64,000 nucleotides of DNA from Erythrobacter litoralis HTCC2594. Its GTDB lineage: Bacteria > Pseudomonadota > Alphaproteobacteria > Sphingomonadales > Sphingomonadaceae. The notes under the pieces are model-generated. The model did not search any database. It was not told the origin of the DNA and saw only the letters and a list, made by a program, of their open reading frames with translations. The stretch is from positions 1,183,501-1,247,500 of the forward strand of contig NC_007722.1 in NCBI RefSeq assembly GCF_000013005.1, written 5' to 3'. Positions 48,882 to 58,136 of this stretch are shown piece after piece. Made by a program: the position numbers and the translations under genes. The first letter of the stretch is position 1, and each line of letters begins with the position of its first letter.

Positions 48882-50180
48882 TCAGTCGGCGAGCGCAACG
48901 ATACGCTGGGCCAGCAATTCGAAGGTGGATGACTGGACATTCGCTTGTGAATTGTTCCAGCTCATCGCGAGCATATGCCACGCCCCGGCCTTGTCGCGCA
49001 GCAGCCAGGTCAGGTTGAGCACGCCGGGTTCCGAGCCGCCCTTGTAACCGATGTAATCCCACCTCTGCCGCATGCTCGGCGGCATCGACGGGTTTATCGC
49101 CATGACATCCAGCGCCGTGTCGTCATCGGCTTCGGCGAACATGCGCATCAATCCGGCGAGGTCCCGCATATCGGCGAACCATTCGAGCGTCTCGATGGCC
49201 GTCGGCTCGACGAAAGTGGGCGGAGTGACGGTGTACGATTTCCAATCGTGCTCGGCTTCGAATGCTGCCACCTTTGCCCGCCGCGCGCGCTGATCCAGAC
49301 CAAGCCATTCCCGCGCAAGAGACGGATCGCCCTTGAGCTTGAACAGGTCGAGCGTGGTGAGCAGTGGCCGCATCGGGTCCATGGCGGAATGGCCGCTCTT
49401 CGCCATCTGCCCTTCGACCGCTTCGCGGCCCAGCACCCTGACCAATTGGTCGGTGGCGGTGTTGTCGCTGATCGAGATCATCAGACTGGCGAGCGTCTGC
49501 AACGTCACTGGCGAGCCCTGCGGCCAATCCTGCATCATCCCGCTGGGAAACGATTTGACGTCGAGCGCGATGACATCGTCCCAATTGCGCTTGCCCGCTT
49601 CGACCTCTGCCGCAAGCGTCGCGAGGACGTAGAGCTTGAAGGTCGAGCCTATCGCCAGTTGCTTGTCAGGGTTGAAGGAAAGGATGGGCTCCGCCCCTGC
49701 CGCCAGAGGTGCAAAAAGCACGCTGACATCCCCGGGCAGCGCTTCCAAATCCTGCGTGATCTTGTCCACGTCATCGTCGATTGGCTCGAAGGTCTGCAGC
49801 AACAGGCCCGTGACGCGGTGCGGTTCTTCCGGCTCGATCACGAAATTGCCCGAGCCGATTGCCTTTTCGAACCGCAGGTAGATCGTGCCTGCATATTGCG
49901 AGCTTGCCTCGACCTTCTCTACACCGATGATCGGCCCGAACTGCCCGGTCAATTGCGCGCTGATCGCTGCAAACTGCTCTCTCGGCACCGCTGCGAGAAA
50001 TCCTGGGGCGAATGCTTCTTCTGGCTGCGCCTCGCCTCGAATGACCTCGACAACCTGCTCGGCAGCTTTCTCGAGCATTGTCGCATCCGAGGCGGCGGAT
50101 TCGTCTGTTGCCTGTGCATTGGCAGGCTCTCCCGATAGTGCGGAATAGGCCAGTGCAATTGCGGCAATCATGAATCGCAT
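48882..50180 (-). CDS. Serine hydrolase with class A beta-lactamase fold and N-terminal DUF3887-like domain
   Basis: The protein has 432 residues from the ATG at 50180, preceded by GGGGAG; a start 48 bp upstream adds an unlikely leader. A signal peptide (about 1-24) precedes a DUF3887-like domain (about 30-115, EEAFAPGFLAAVPREQFAAIS). Then comes a beta-lactamase-like domain with SxxK in AIGSTFKLY, SDN in ISDNTATDQL and KGG in YKGGSEPG. The Glu166-type omega loop is not evident, so it is more likely an esterase or transpeptidase-like protein than a true beta-lactamase. Confidence 0.82.
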   Translation of the reverse strand: MRFMIAAIALAYSALSGEPANAQATDESAASDATMLEKAAEQVVEVIRGEAQPEEAFAPGFLAAVPREQFAAISAQLTGQFGPIIGVEKVEASSQYAGTIYLRFEKAIGSGNFVIEPEEPHRVTGLLLQTFEPIDDDVDKITQDLEALPGDVSVLFAPLAAGAEPILSFNPDKQLAIGSTFKLYVLATLAAEVEAGKRNWDDVIALDVKSFPSGMMQDWPQGSPVTLQTLASLMISISDNTATDQLVRVLGREAVEGQMAKSGHSAMDPMRPLLTTLDLFKLKGDPSLAREWLGLDQRARRAKVAAFEAEHDWKSYTVTPPTFVEPTAIETLEWFADMRDLAGLMRMFAEADDDTALDVMAINPSMPPSMRQRWDYIGYKGGSEPGVLNLTWLLRDKAGAWHMLAMSWNNSQANVQSSTFELLAQRIVALAD

Positions 50181-50299
50181 GCGATGCTCCCCTTTATCGG
50201 GAGCAAAGCTATGCAGGTGGATGCGCAATCACAAGTCGTAACCCTCGCGTTTCGCGAACGAACCAGGCTAGGACTGCGAACAATCCGGGAGTGTGCGCC

Positions 50300-51520
50300 A
50301 TGCCGACTGAACAATTGAAAATCACCACCGACGCCGGGCACGAATTGTCGGGTTCTCTGGAACTGCCGACCGGGCTGGTACGAGGAGCCGCCCTTTTTGC
50401 CCACTGCTTTACCTGCACCAAGCAATCGAAAGCGGCGGTCGAAGTAACCCGCGCTCTGGCCCGCGAAGGCATTGCCACCTTGCGCTTCGACTTTACCGGC
50501 CTGGGCGGCAGCGAAGGCGATTTCGGTCGCGCCGGTTTCGCCAGCGATATCGATGACTTGCTCGCTTCCGCGCGGGCGCTTTGCGAGCGCTTTGGCGATG
50601 GAATCCTGCTGGTCGGCCACAGCCTTGGCGGAGCGGCAGTGCTGGCAGCGGCGGGCATGATGGCGAGGGGCAAGGTCGCTGCCGTCGCCACCATCGGCGC
50701 ACCGAGCGATGTGCCGCATGTCCTCCATAATGTGGAAGGCGATATCGATGCTATCGAGCGGGATGGGGAGGGCGATGTCACCATCGGCGGCAGACCCTTC
50801 AAACTGAGCAAGGATTTCCTCGACAAGACCCGCGAAGCCGACCTGCTCGAACGGGTGAAGGCTTTGCGCGTGCCGCTGATGGTCTGCCATTCACCGACAG
50901 ACGAGATCGTCGGGATCGACCACGCCTCCAATCTTTTCCTCGCGGCCAAGCATCCGAAGAGCTTCATTAGTTTGGCCGGGGCCGATCACCTGCTGACCAA
51001 GGTCGAGGACGCCGGTTTCGTCGCGAGCGTGATCGCAAGCTGGGCGCATCGCTACCTGCCGATGAAGGCAGACTGGCCCATGCCGCAGGAAGGCGTGATC
51101 GTCTGTACCGGCCACGGCAAGTTCGGAACCGAAGTCCACACCACCGGCCATCGCTTCGTGGCCGACGAGCCCAAAAGCTACGGCGGCAACGACACCGGCC
51201 CGACGCCGTACGACCTACTCAATGCTGCGCTCGGCACCTGCACCGCCATGACGATGAAGATGTACGCCGACCGCAAGGGGCTACCGCTGGAGGGCGTAAG
51301 CATCCACGTCACGCACGAGCGCGACCACGTAGAGGACTGCGACCACGCACACGCAATGGAGGAGGGCGAACAAATTCAGTCTCTCAACCGCGCCATCACC
51401 ATCCGCGGCGATGATCTGACGGAGGGAGATCGGAGCAAGCTTGTCGAAATCGCGGATAAGTGCCCGGTTCACAGAACGTTGGAAGGGCATTTGCATATTC
51501 ATACGGAGCGCACCGAATGA
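50300..51520 (+). CDS. Bifunctional alpha/beta hydrolase-OsmC family protein
   Basis: The protein has 406 residues from the ATG at 50300, with GGGAG 8 bp upstream. Residues 1-250 are an alpha/beta hydrolase with GHSLGGAAVLAAAGMM as the nucleophile elbow (Ser) and HSPTDEIVGIDHA later. Residues 270-406 are OsmC/Ohr-like with GHRFVADEPKSYGGNDTGPTP, GTCTAMTMKMYADRKG and CPVHRTLE, giving the two redox Cys. The fusion is widespread in proteobacteria and probably detoxifies organic hydroperoxides or activated esters. Overlaps the next (broken) gene in ATGA. Confidence 0.92.
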   Translation: MPTEQLKITTDAGHELSGSLELPTGLVRGAALFAHCFTCTKQSKAAVEVTRALAREGIATLRFDFTGLGGSEGDFGRAGFASDIDDLLASARALCERFGDGILLVGHSLGGAAVLAAAGMMARGKVAAVATIGAPSDVPHVLHNVEGDIDAIERDGEGDVTIGGRPFKLSKDFLDKTREADLLERVKALRVPLMVCHSPTDEIVGIDHASNLFLAAKHPKSFISLAGADHLLTKVEDAGFVASVIASWAHRYLPMKADWPMPQEGVIVCTGHGKFGTEVHTTGHRFVADEPKSYGGNDTGPTPYDLLNAALGTCTAMTMKMYADRKGLPLEGVSIHVTHERDHVEDCDHAHAMEEGEQIQSLNRAITIRGDDLTEGDRSKLVEIADKCPVHRTLEGHLHIHTERTE

Positions 51521-51822
51521 TCATCGTGACCGGTCATGTCATCGTGAAGGAGGATCATTAGGATGAAGCTCTCGCTCTGGGATGCGAACACTCGGCGAGG
51601 TCGCGGAAAGAGCAGGGATGCCGCGCGCATAATTGCTTCGTGGACGCGGAGAACGAACGACGCATCAAATTCTTCGAGAAGTGGACGGATGCTGCTGCCG
51701 TCAAGGCGCATTTTGCCCTGCCGACCTCGCGTCAGTTCATGGCGAAGATGGGCACTTTTGCCAACTCTGAACCAGTGATCGAAGCGTTCGCGGCCGAGAA
51801 GCTCGACGTCGGCGCGCTTTAA
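51517..51822 (+). pseudogene. Antibiotic biosynthesis monooxygenase-like gene with one in-frame TAG
   Basis: The frame starts MIIVTGHVIVKEDH at the ATGA overlap with the OsmC fusion. It reads TAG at 51559-51561 and then continues in the same frame with DEALALGCEHSARSRKEQGC, CFVDAENERRIKFFEKW and HFALPTSRQFMAKMG, to TAA at 51822. Without the amber codon this is a complete ABM-domain protein of about 101 residues. Such proteins are often quinol or heme-degrading monooxygenases. A single-base change from CAG (Gln) would explain it. A sequencing error or readthrough cannot be excluded. A downstream ATG could yield a short C-terminal piece. Confidence 0.8.
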
Positions 51823-53795
51823 GCGTCGATCAAATCCCGGTCGATCTCACCCGCGCGGTTCTGAATGAAGTTGAACCGATGTTCGGGGTTGCGGCCCATC
51901 AGGCGATCGACCAGTTCTTTCACGGCAAAGCGCTGCTCATGCTCGGCCGGCAGAGTAATGCGGATGAGTGAGCGCGTCTCCGGGTTCATGGTCGTTTCGC
52001 GCAGCTGTTGCGGGTTCATCTCGCCGAGGCCCTTGAAGCGTGCCACGTCCACTTTCTTGCCCTTGAACACCGTACCCTCAAGTTCCTGCCGATGCGCTTC
52101 ATCTTGCGCGTAGCGGCTCTCTTTTCCGGCAGTCAGGCGATAGAGCGGAGGTTGCGCGAGGTAGAGATGCCCGTTGCGAACGACCTCGGACATTTCCTGG
52201 AAGAAGAATGTCATCAGCAGCGTCGCGATGTGCGCGCCGTCGACATCGGCATCGGTCATGATGATGATGCGGTCGTAGCGCAGGTTTTCGGGATCGCAAT
52301 CCTTGCGCGTGCCGCAGCCCATGGCGAGCGAGAGGTCGGCAATTTCCTGGTTGGCGCGGATCTTGTCGGCAGTTGCGCTGGCGACGTTCAGGATCTTGCC
52401 GCGGATCGGCAGGATTGCCTGAGTCTTGCGGTCGCGCGCCTGTTTGGCGCTGCCGCCAGCGGAATCGCCTTCAACGATGAAGAGCTCGGTCTCGGCATCG
52501 GTTTCGCCGCTGCAATCGGTCAATTTACCGGGCAGGCGCAGCTTTTTCGCATTGGTCGCGGTCTTGCGCTTGATCTCGCGTTCCTGCTTACGCCGCAGCC
52601 GCTCCTCCATCCGCTCCATCACCGAGCCGAGCAGCGCCTTGCCGCGCTCCATATTGTCCGACAGGAAATGATCGAAGTGATCGCGCACCGCGTTTTCGAC
52701 CAGGCGCGAGGCCTCGGGCGACGTCAGCCGGTCCTTGGTCTGCGACTGGAACTGCGGATCGCGGATGAACACGCTGAGCATGATCTCAGCGCCGGTCATC
52801 ACATCGTCGGCGGAGATATCCTTGGCCTTCTTGGTTCCGGTCAGCTCGCCGAATACCCGCAAGCCTTTGGTGAGCGCGGCGCGCAGGCCTTGCTCATGCG
52901 TCCCGCCATCGGGGGTGGGTACGGTGTTGCAATACCAGCTGGTCGAACCGTCCGAGTAGAGCGGCCAGGCGATCGCCCATTCGACGCGGCCGTGATTGTC
53001 CGGGAAATCCTGGCTGCCGGTGAACGGGTCGGCGGTGACGCATTCGCGTTCGCCGACCTGCTCCTTCAAGTGATCGGCTAGCCCGCCTGGAAATTTGAAC
53101 ACAGCCTCCTCGGGCACGTCATCGCTCGCCAGCGAGGGCGCGCATTTCCAGCGGATCTCGACGCCCGCGAAGAGATAGGCCTTCGAGCGGGCGAGCTTGA
53201 ACAGCCGCGCAGGCTTGAACTGGCGATCGCCGAATATCTCAGTGTCGGGTGTGAAGGTAACAGTGGTGCCACGCCGATTTGGCGTCGGGCCGAGCTTCTC
53301 GATCTTGCCGAGCGCCTGCCCCTTGGAAAATTCCTGCGCGTACAGCTCGCGGTCGCGCGCCACCTCCACGCGGGTGTAGCTCGACAGGGCATTGACGACG
53401 CTGACACCTACGCCGTGAAGGCCGCCGGACGTCGCATAGGCCTTGCCCGAAAACTTTCCGCCCGAGTGCAGGGTGGAGAGGATCACTTCCAGCGTCGACT
53501 TGCCGGGGAACTTGGGATGCTCGTCGACAGGGATCCCGCGGCCGTTGTCCGCGACAGAGACGGTGTTGCCTTCCTCCAGAGTGATCGCGATCCGGCTGGC
53601 ATGACCCGCCACCGCTTCGTCCATCGCATTGTCGAGAACCTCCGCGACGAGGTGATGCAATGCGCGATCGTCGGTACCGCCAATATACATGCCCGGGCGC
53701 CGGCGGACGGGCTCCAAGCCCTCGAGAACCTCGATGGAAGAGCTATCGTAATCGCCGCTGGAGGCGGGGGTATTTTCAAACAGGTCGTCGGACAT
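51819..53795 (-). CDS. parE: DNA topoisomerase IV subunit B
   Basis: The protein has 658 residues. The GHKL ATPase has EVLDNAMDEAVAGHA, DNGRGIPVDEH, and GLHGVGVSVVNALS. The transducer (QGLRAALTKGLRVFGE region) precedes the Toprim domain with FIVEGDSAGGSAKQARDRKTQAILPIRGKILNV, IIMTDADVDGAHI and RFKGLGEMNPQQL. The length and sequence point to ParE rather than GyrB, which has an extra insert in related species. It decatenates daughter chromosomes. It ends in overlap with the broken ABM gene. Confidence 0.95.
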   Translation of the reverse strand: MSDDLFENTPASSGDYDSSSIEVLEGLEPVRRRPGMYIGGTDDRALHHLVAEVLDNAMDEAVAGHASRIAITLEEGNTVSVADNGRGIPVDEHPKFPGKSTLEVILSTLHSGGKFSGKAYATSGGLHGVGVSVVNALSSYTRVEVARDRELYAQEFSKGQALGKIEKLGPTPNRRGTTVTFTPDTEIFGDRQFKPARLFKLARSKAYLFAGVEIRWKCAPSLASDDVPEEAVFKFPGGLADHLKEQVGERECVTADPFTGSQDFPDNHGRVEWAIAWPLYSDGSTSWYCNTVPTPDGGTHEQGLRAALTKGLRVFGELTGTKKAKDISADDVMTGAEIMLSVFIRDPQFQSQTKDRLTSPEASRLVENAVRDHFDHFLSDNMERGKALLGSVMERMEERLRRKQEREIKRKTATNAKKLRLPGKLTDCSGETDAETELFIVEGDSAGGSAKQARDRKTQAILPIRGKILNVASATADKIRANQEIADLSLAMGCGTRKDCDPENLRYDRIIIMTDADVDGAHIATLLMTFFFQEMSEVVRNGHLYLAQPPLYRLTAGKESRYAQDEAHRQELEGTVFKGKKVDVARFKGLGEMNPQQLRETTMNPETRSLIRITLPAEHEQRFAVKELVDRLMGRNPEHRFNFIQNRAGEIDRDLIDA

Positions 53796-53876
53796 GGGAC
53801 AAGGCTATAGGCCCGCGATTCAGGCGGCTACAAGGAGGCGAGATGGGTTTTGCGCAATCCCGGCGCAGTGACGGCG

Positions 53877-55046
53877 CTACCGGTCGAAACGCGCGGGTGC
53901 AGCGTCGAGGATCACCACTTGGCCATTGCGTACCTGCCGCACTTCCATCGCCCGGTCGACCACGCCATTGCGCTTGAAGCGAAATGCGCCGTCAAGGCCC
54001 AGGAATCCGCCATCGTCGTAAAGCTGCCCCGTCGGGAAACTGCGGCCGACGCGCCAGTCGCGCGCCACTCGCAGGGCCAGCAACACGCTATCGTAGCCGA
54101 GCGTGGATATGCGGAACGGCTGGCCACCAAAGCGACTGTTGTAGCTGTCTGAAAACCGCTTGAAGCGCGCGTCCGACACGGCCGAGAAAACTGCTCCGCG
54201 CAAGGCGCTGGCGCGCGTGACCGCGGATTCGCCGCTCCATAACTCTGTGCCCAGCAATTGCGTATCGCCCGCACCACCGGGTTTGAGCACGCCGGCCGCC
54301 TGGATCGCAAGACGCGCGCCATCGGCGATCAGCACCGTGTCGTATCCGCCACGCGCCTTCAATCGCTCGCTGGCACTGACGATCGAGGTATTGCCGCGTG
54401 CGTAGCGCTCGATCCCGGCCAGGCTGAGCCCCGAAGAGTTCAGCGCCGATGTCAGCGCCATTTCCGCGCGGCGACCGTATTCGCCATCGGGAACAATCGC
54501 CGCAACATTGCGCGCGCCCTGAGACCGCGCATAGGTAACGGAGCGCTCGATAGACTGGCCCGGCAGGTGACCCATGACGAAAGCATCGGGCCCAGCGACG
54601 CTCTCATCGTTGGAATAGGCGATCAACGGCACACCCGCAGGTCGCGCCTCCGCACGGACCAATGGAACATTGTCCGACAACAGCGGGCCGAGAATCAGCT
54701 TGTTGCCATCGGCAATCGCACGCCGGGCCGCCTCGCGCGCTCCGGACGCCGTATCGTAGGTCGTGATCCGCAGGTTGCTGGCGTTGGTATCGAGCAAGGC
54801 CATCGTGGTGGCATTGGCGATCGACTGGCCAACCCGGCCATTGCTGCCCGACATCGGCACCAGCAGAGCCACGCGGTGGCGTGTTTCATCGGTGGGCAGG
54901 GCCGTCGCACTGGGCTCGGGAGATGGCGCCCTGTCGACTGGCTCGGTCGATGTCGTCGGGCCTTTGGGAATGACCTGACACCCGGCCAGCAATGCTGCCG
55001 CCCCCGCAATGACCAGCGCCTTGCGCGCCAGTTTGAACCCCATCAT
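53877..55046 (-). CDS. Penicillin-binding protein activator (LpoA-like periplasmic binding fold)
   Basis: The protein has 389 residues. The N-terminus ends in the lipobox LLAGC, so it is a lipoprotein. A Pro/Ser/Thr linker precedes a type I periplasmic-binding domain with HRVALLVPMSGSNGRVGQSIANA, GPLLSDNVPLVRAEAR and VAAIVPDGEYGRRAEMAL. It corresponds to the C-terminal domain of LpoA (YraM), which activates PBP1A. The diverging rsmI and yraN genes complete the conserved lpoA-rsmI-yraN neighbourhood. Whether it activates a PBP in this group is not shown. Confidence 0.85.
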   Translation of the reverse strand: MMGFKLARKALVIAGAAALLAGCQVIPKGPTTSTEPVDRAPSPEPSATALPTDETRHRVALLVPMSGSNGRVGQSIANATTMALLDTNASNLRITTYDTASGAREAARRAIADGNKLILGPLLSDNVPLVRAEARPAGVPLIAYSNDESVAGPDAFVMGHLPGQSIERSVTYARSQGARNVAAIVPDGEYGRRAEMALTSALNSSGLSLAGIERYARGNTSIVSASERLKARGGYDTVLIADGARLAIQAAGVLKPGGAGDTQLLGTELWSGESAVTRASALRGAVFSAVSDARFKRFSDSYNSRFGGQPFRISTLGYDSVLLALRVARDWRVGRSFPTGQLYDDGGFLGLDGAFRFKRNGVVDRAMEVRQVRNGQVVILDAAPARFDR

Positions 55047-55084
55047 GCTTGCGACTCCCCGAAGCTTTGTTCATGCCGTGAAAG

Positions 55085-55930
55085 GTGCAGCACGATCATT
55101 CCGCCGAACCCCTGTCTCCGGGCCTGTATATAGTCGCCACGCCCATTGGCAATCTTGGCGATATCACGCTGCGGGCGATAGAGACGCTCCGACGCTGTGA
55201 TGCGGTGGCCTGTGAAGACACGCGGATGACCGGCAAGCTGCTCAAGCACTTGGGCATCAGCAAATCGCTCTGGCGCTATGACGATCATAGCGATGCCAAA
55301 GCGCGAGAGAAGATCGTCGCCGCGATTTCAGAGAAAGCGGTCGCACTGGTGAGCGATGCGGGCACGCCGCTCATTTCCGATCCAGGCTATCGCCTCGTGC
55401 GAGATGCGAGGGATGCGTCCTTGCCAGTCACCACGATACCCGGCGCGTGCGCCGCAATTGCCGGACTCACGTTGTCAGGCCTGCCGAGCGACCGCTTCCT
55501 GTTTGCCGGGTTCCTGCCGGTGAAGGACAAGGCAAGGCGCGAAATGCTGGAAAAGCTCGCGCCGGTAGATGCCAGCCTGATATTCTACGAAACCGGTCCG
55601 CGGCTGTTGAAGAGCTTGGCCGCCATCGATGAAATGCTCCCTAATCGGGAAATCTCTGTCGCCCGCGAGCTGACCAAGCTGCACGAAGAGTGTCGGCGCG
55701 GGATGGGTGCCGGTTTGATGGCACACTATCAAGCCAACCCGCCGAAGGGCGAGATCGTATTGATGGTCGGTCCGCCGCCTGAAGCTGCGCCGGATGATAC
55801 CGATGCAGAGCTGATGTTACGTGAGGCGCTCGAGACAATGAAGCCGTCACAGGCTGCGGGACATGTGGCAAAGGCTACCGGACTCGATCGAAAAGACCTC
55901 TATTCCAGAGCCTTGGAGCTGAAAACTTGA
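55085..55930 (+). CDS. rsmI: 16S rRNA 2'-O-ribose C1402 methyltransferase
   Basis: The protein has 281 residues from the GTG at 55085. It carries the SAM-binding sequence VATPIGNLGDITLRAIETL, CEDTRMTGKLLKHLGI, VSDAGTPLISDPGYRLVRDA and FAGFLPVKDKARREMLEKL of RsmI. The enzyme methylates C1402 in the decoding centre. The stop overlaps the yraN start (TTGA). Divergent from the LpoA-like gene with 38 bp between the starts. Confidence 0.96.
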   Translation: MQHDHSAEPLSPGLYIVATPIGNLGDITLRAIETLRRCDAVACEDTRMTGKLLKHLGISKSLWRYDDHSDAKAREKIVAAISEKAVALVSDAGTPLISDPGYRLVRDARDASLPVTTIPGACAAIAGLTLSGLPSDRFLFAGFLPVKDKARREMLEKLAPVDASLIFYETGPRLLKSLAAIDEMLPNREISVARELTKLHEECRRGMGAGLMAHYQANPPKGEIVLMVGPPPEAAPDDTDAELMLREALETMKPSQAAGHVAKATGLDRKDLYSRALELKT

Positions 55931-56277
55931 AGCGCCAGATTGCCGAGCGCAGCGGCCGCGATGGTGAGAGGCGCGCCGCGCTGTGGTTGCGGGCGAAAGG
56001 TTGGTCGATCCTTGCGCAGCGGGTCAAGACTCCGCGCGGCGAGATCGATCTGGTTGCCAAGCGCGGCAAGCTGGTCGCCTTCGTCGAGGTTAAATGGCGC
56101 AAGACCAGAGCCGAACTCGACCATGCGATCGACGAATATCGGCTTTCACGGGTCGCTGCCGCGGCGGAGGCGATCGCGCATGACTATGCGCAGGACGGCG
56201 AGGATTATCGCATCGACGTGATCCTCCTTGCACCCGGCAGCTTCCCGCGCCACATCGCCAACGCCTGGCAACCTTAG
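55927..56277 (+). CDS. yraN: UPF0102/YraN family nuclease-fold protein
   Basis: The protein has 116 residues from a TTG that overlaps the rsmI stop. The endonuclease-like core has TPRGEIDLVAKRGKLVAFVEVKWRK, giving the E-D-ExK pattern of the PD-(D/E)xK fold. Function unknown; a role in DNA or RNA processing is inferred from the fold. Operon with rsmI and gshB. Confidence 0.93.
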   Translation: MKRQIAERSGRDGERRAALWLRAKGWSILAQRVKTPRGEIDLVAKRGKLVAFVEVKWRKTRAELDHAIDEYRLSRVAAAAEAIAHDYAQDGEDYRIDVILLAPGSFPRHIANAWQP

Positions 56278-56285
56278 GAAAGAAC

Positions 56286-57239
56286 ATGGCCTTGAAAGTC
56301 GCCGTCCAGATGGACCCGATGGAAAGCATCAACATCGGTGGCGATTCCAGCTTCGCCCTGATGCTGGCTGCGCAGGCGCGGGGGCACACGGTCTATCACT
56401 ACGACGTGGGCTCGCTCGCCTACGAGGATGGCAGGATCACCGCCCATTGCGCACCGGTGACCGTCCAGCCCGTCGAAGGCGATCACTTCACGATGGGAGA
56501 GCGCCGCAAGCTGGACCTCGCGCAGGACATCGACGTGGTGCTGATGCGGCAGGACCCGCCCTTTCACTTGGGCTACATTTCCGCCGCATTGCTGCTGGAT
56601 CGACTGAAGGGCACCACACTCGTCGTCAACGATCCGCGCGAAGTCATCAATGCGCCCGAAAAAATGTTCGTGCTCGATTACGCTCGTTTCATGCCACCGA
56701 CCCTCATTGCCCGCCAACTGTCGGACATTCGCGAATTCCAGGCAAAACACGGGGCCATTGTTGTCAAGCCCCTCCACGGCAACGGCGGCAAGGCGATCTT
56801 CAAGGTCGAGGCCGATGGCGGCAATCTTTCGGCGCTGAGCGAAGTTTTCAACCAGACCTGGCCCGAAGCCCACATGGTGCAGCCGTTCCTGCCGGAAGTG
56901 GCCGAAGGCGACAAACGTATCGTCCTCGTCGATGGTGAGTTCACGGGCGCGATCAATCGCAAGCCGGGCGAGGGCGAGTTTCGCTCAAACCTCGCGCAGG
57001 GCGGCTATGCCGAAGCGGCCGGCCTCACGGAGCGGGAAGAAGAAATCTGCGCGACGATGGGCCCCGAGCTGAAACGGCGCGGGTTGGTGTTCGTGGGCAT
57101 CGATGTGATCGGCGGCAAGTATCTCACCGAGATCAATGTCACTTCGCCCACCGGCATCGTCGCGATTGACAAGTTCAACGGCACCGACACGCCAGCAAAA
57201 ATCTGGGACGCGATCGAAGCGCGCCACGCGGCGATGTAG
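56286..57239 (+). CDS. gshB: Glutathione synthetase
   Basis: The ATP-grasp enzyme joins gamma-glutamylcysteine and glycine. The protein has 317 residues. Typical blocks are VQMDPMESINIGGDSSFALM, LMRQDPPFHLGYI, VVKPLHGNGGKAIFKVE, the small loop GAINRKPGEGEFRSNLAQGG and VTSPTGIVAIDKFNG. It starts 8 bp after yraN and lies tail to tail with xerC with no spacing. Confidence 0.97.
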   Translation: MALKVAVQMDPMESINIGGDSSFALMLAAQARGHTVYHYDVGSLAYEDGRITAHCAPVTVQPVEGDHFTMGERRKLDLAQDIDVVLMRQDPPFHLGYISAALLLDRLKGTTLVVNDPREVINAPEKMFVLDYARFMPPTLIARQLSDIREFQAKHGAIVVKPLHGNGGKAIFKVEADGGNLSALSEVFNQTWPEAHMVQPFLPEVAEGDKRIVLVDGEFTGAINRKPGEGEFRSNLAQGGYAEAAGLTEREEEICATMGPELKRRGLVFVGIDVIGGKYLTEINVTSPTGIVAIDKFNGTDTPAKIWDAIEARHAAM

Positions 57240-58136
57240 CTAATCCTTCTCGCGCGGATGCGCTTTGCGATAGGTGTCAAGCAGGGTGGCCGCATCCACC
57301 TTGGTATAGATCTGCGTCGAACCGAGACTGGCGTGGCCGAGCAATTCCTGCAGGCTCCGGAGATCGGCCCCTGCACCCAGCAAATGAGTGGCAAAACTGT
57401 GCCTCAGCGCATGCGGCGTGGCCGTGTCCGGCAGGCCAAGAGCGCGCCTCGCGCGCGCGGTCGTTTTCTGGATCATACCCTGTGACAAGGGGCCACCTTT
57501 CGCGCCTCTGAAAAGAGGTCCTTTCGGCTCGATCGGCCATGGACAGGTTTTCGCATAATCCGCCACTGCGTCGCCAATCAGTGGCAGTATGGGCACCACG
57601 CGTTGCTTACCGCCTTTGCCGGTGACCTGAAGGCTTTCTCCTAGCGGCACCGCTTTCCCGGTCAGCGACAGCGCCTCGGCAATCCGCAATCCCGCGCCGT
57701 AGAGCAGCAGCAAAACCGCCCGATCGCGCTTGCCGATCCAGTCGTCCGCCGCGCTGGCATCGACCGTATCCGCAAGGTTGATCGCCTCGTCGGGGGTGAC
57801 GGGCCGGGGCAAGCCCTTCTTGATCCGCGGGCCTCGAAGGCGCGGCGCAGTTGCTTCGGCGTCCCCCGTCTCGCTGCGGGCGTAGGCAATGAAGGCCTTC
57901 AGAGCGGAAAGTTCACGTGCTGCCGACGTATTAGCCAGTCCCTCGGCGCGGCGCGCCGCCAGATGACGACGTAGTGTTACTGCGTTGGTCGCCGCGACAT
58001 CCTCCCAGTTTTCGGAGCCAAGGGAGTCGAGCATTCGGCGCGCCGCCGTGTGATAGGCCCGCACGGTATGGGGCGAACGTCGTCTCTCGTCGGCGAGATA
58101 AGTGTGCCATTGCGCGAGTAATTCAGCGGCGCTCAC
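57240..58136 (-). CDS. xerC: Tyrosine recombinase XerC
   Basis: The protein has 298 residues from a GTG overlapping the hemW stop. The N-terminal SAM-like domain (RRSPHTVRAYHTAARRML) is followed by the catalytic domain with Arg in YGAGLRIAEAL, Lys in TGKGGKQRVVPI, His/Arg in HALRHSFATHLL, HASL and the nucleophile Tyr in STQIYTKVDA. It resolves chromosome dimers at dif with XerD. No attachment sites or cargo are present, so it is the housekeeping enzyme rather than a phage integrase. Confidence 0.94.
   Translation of the reverse strand: MSAAELLAQWHTYLADERRRSPHTVRAYHTAARRMLDSLGSENWEDVAATNAVTLRRHLAARRAEGLANTSAARELSALKAFIAYARSETGDAEATAPRLRGPRIKKGLPRPVTPDEAINLADTVDASAADDWIGKRDRAVLLLLYGAGLRIAEALSLTGKAVPLGESLQVTGKGGKQRVVPILPLIGDAVADYAKTCPWPIEPKGPLFRGAKGGPLSQGMIQKTTARARRALGLPDTATPHALRHSFATHLLGAGADLRSLQELLGHASLGSTQIYTKVDAATLLDTYRKAHPREKD

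Noticed and set aside
48882..50180. True class A beta-lactamase
   Set aside because: SxxK, SDN and KGG are present, but the omega-loop Glu is not evident and an extra DUF3887-like domain precedes the fold, so resistance is not supported.
57240..58136. Phage or integron integrase
   Set aside because: Sequence and neighbourhood fit housekeeping XerC; there are no attachment-site repeats, cargo or phage genes.
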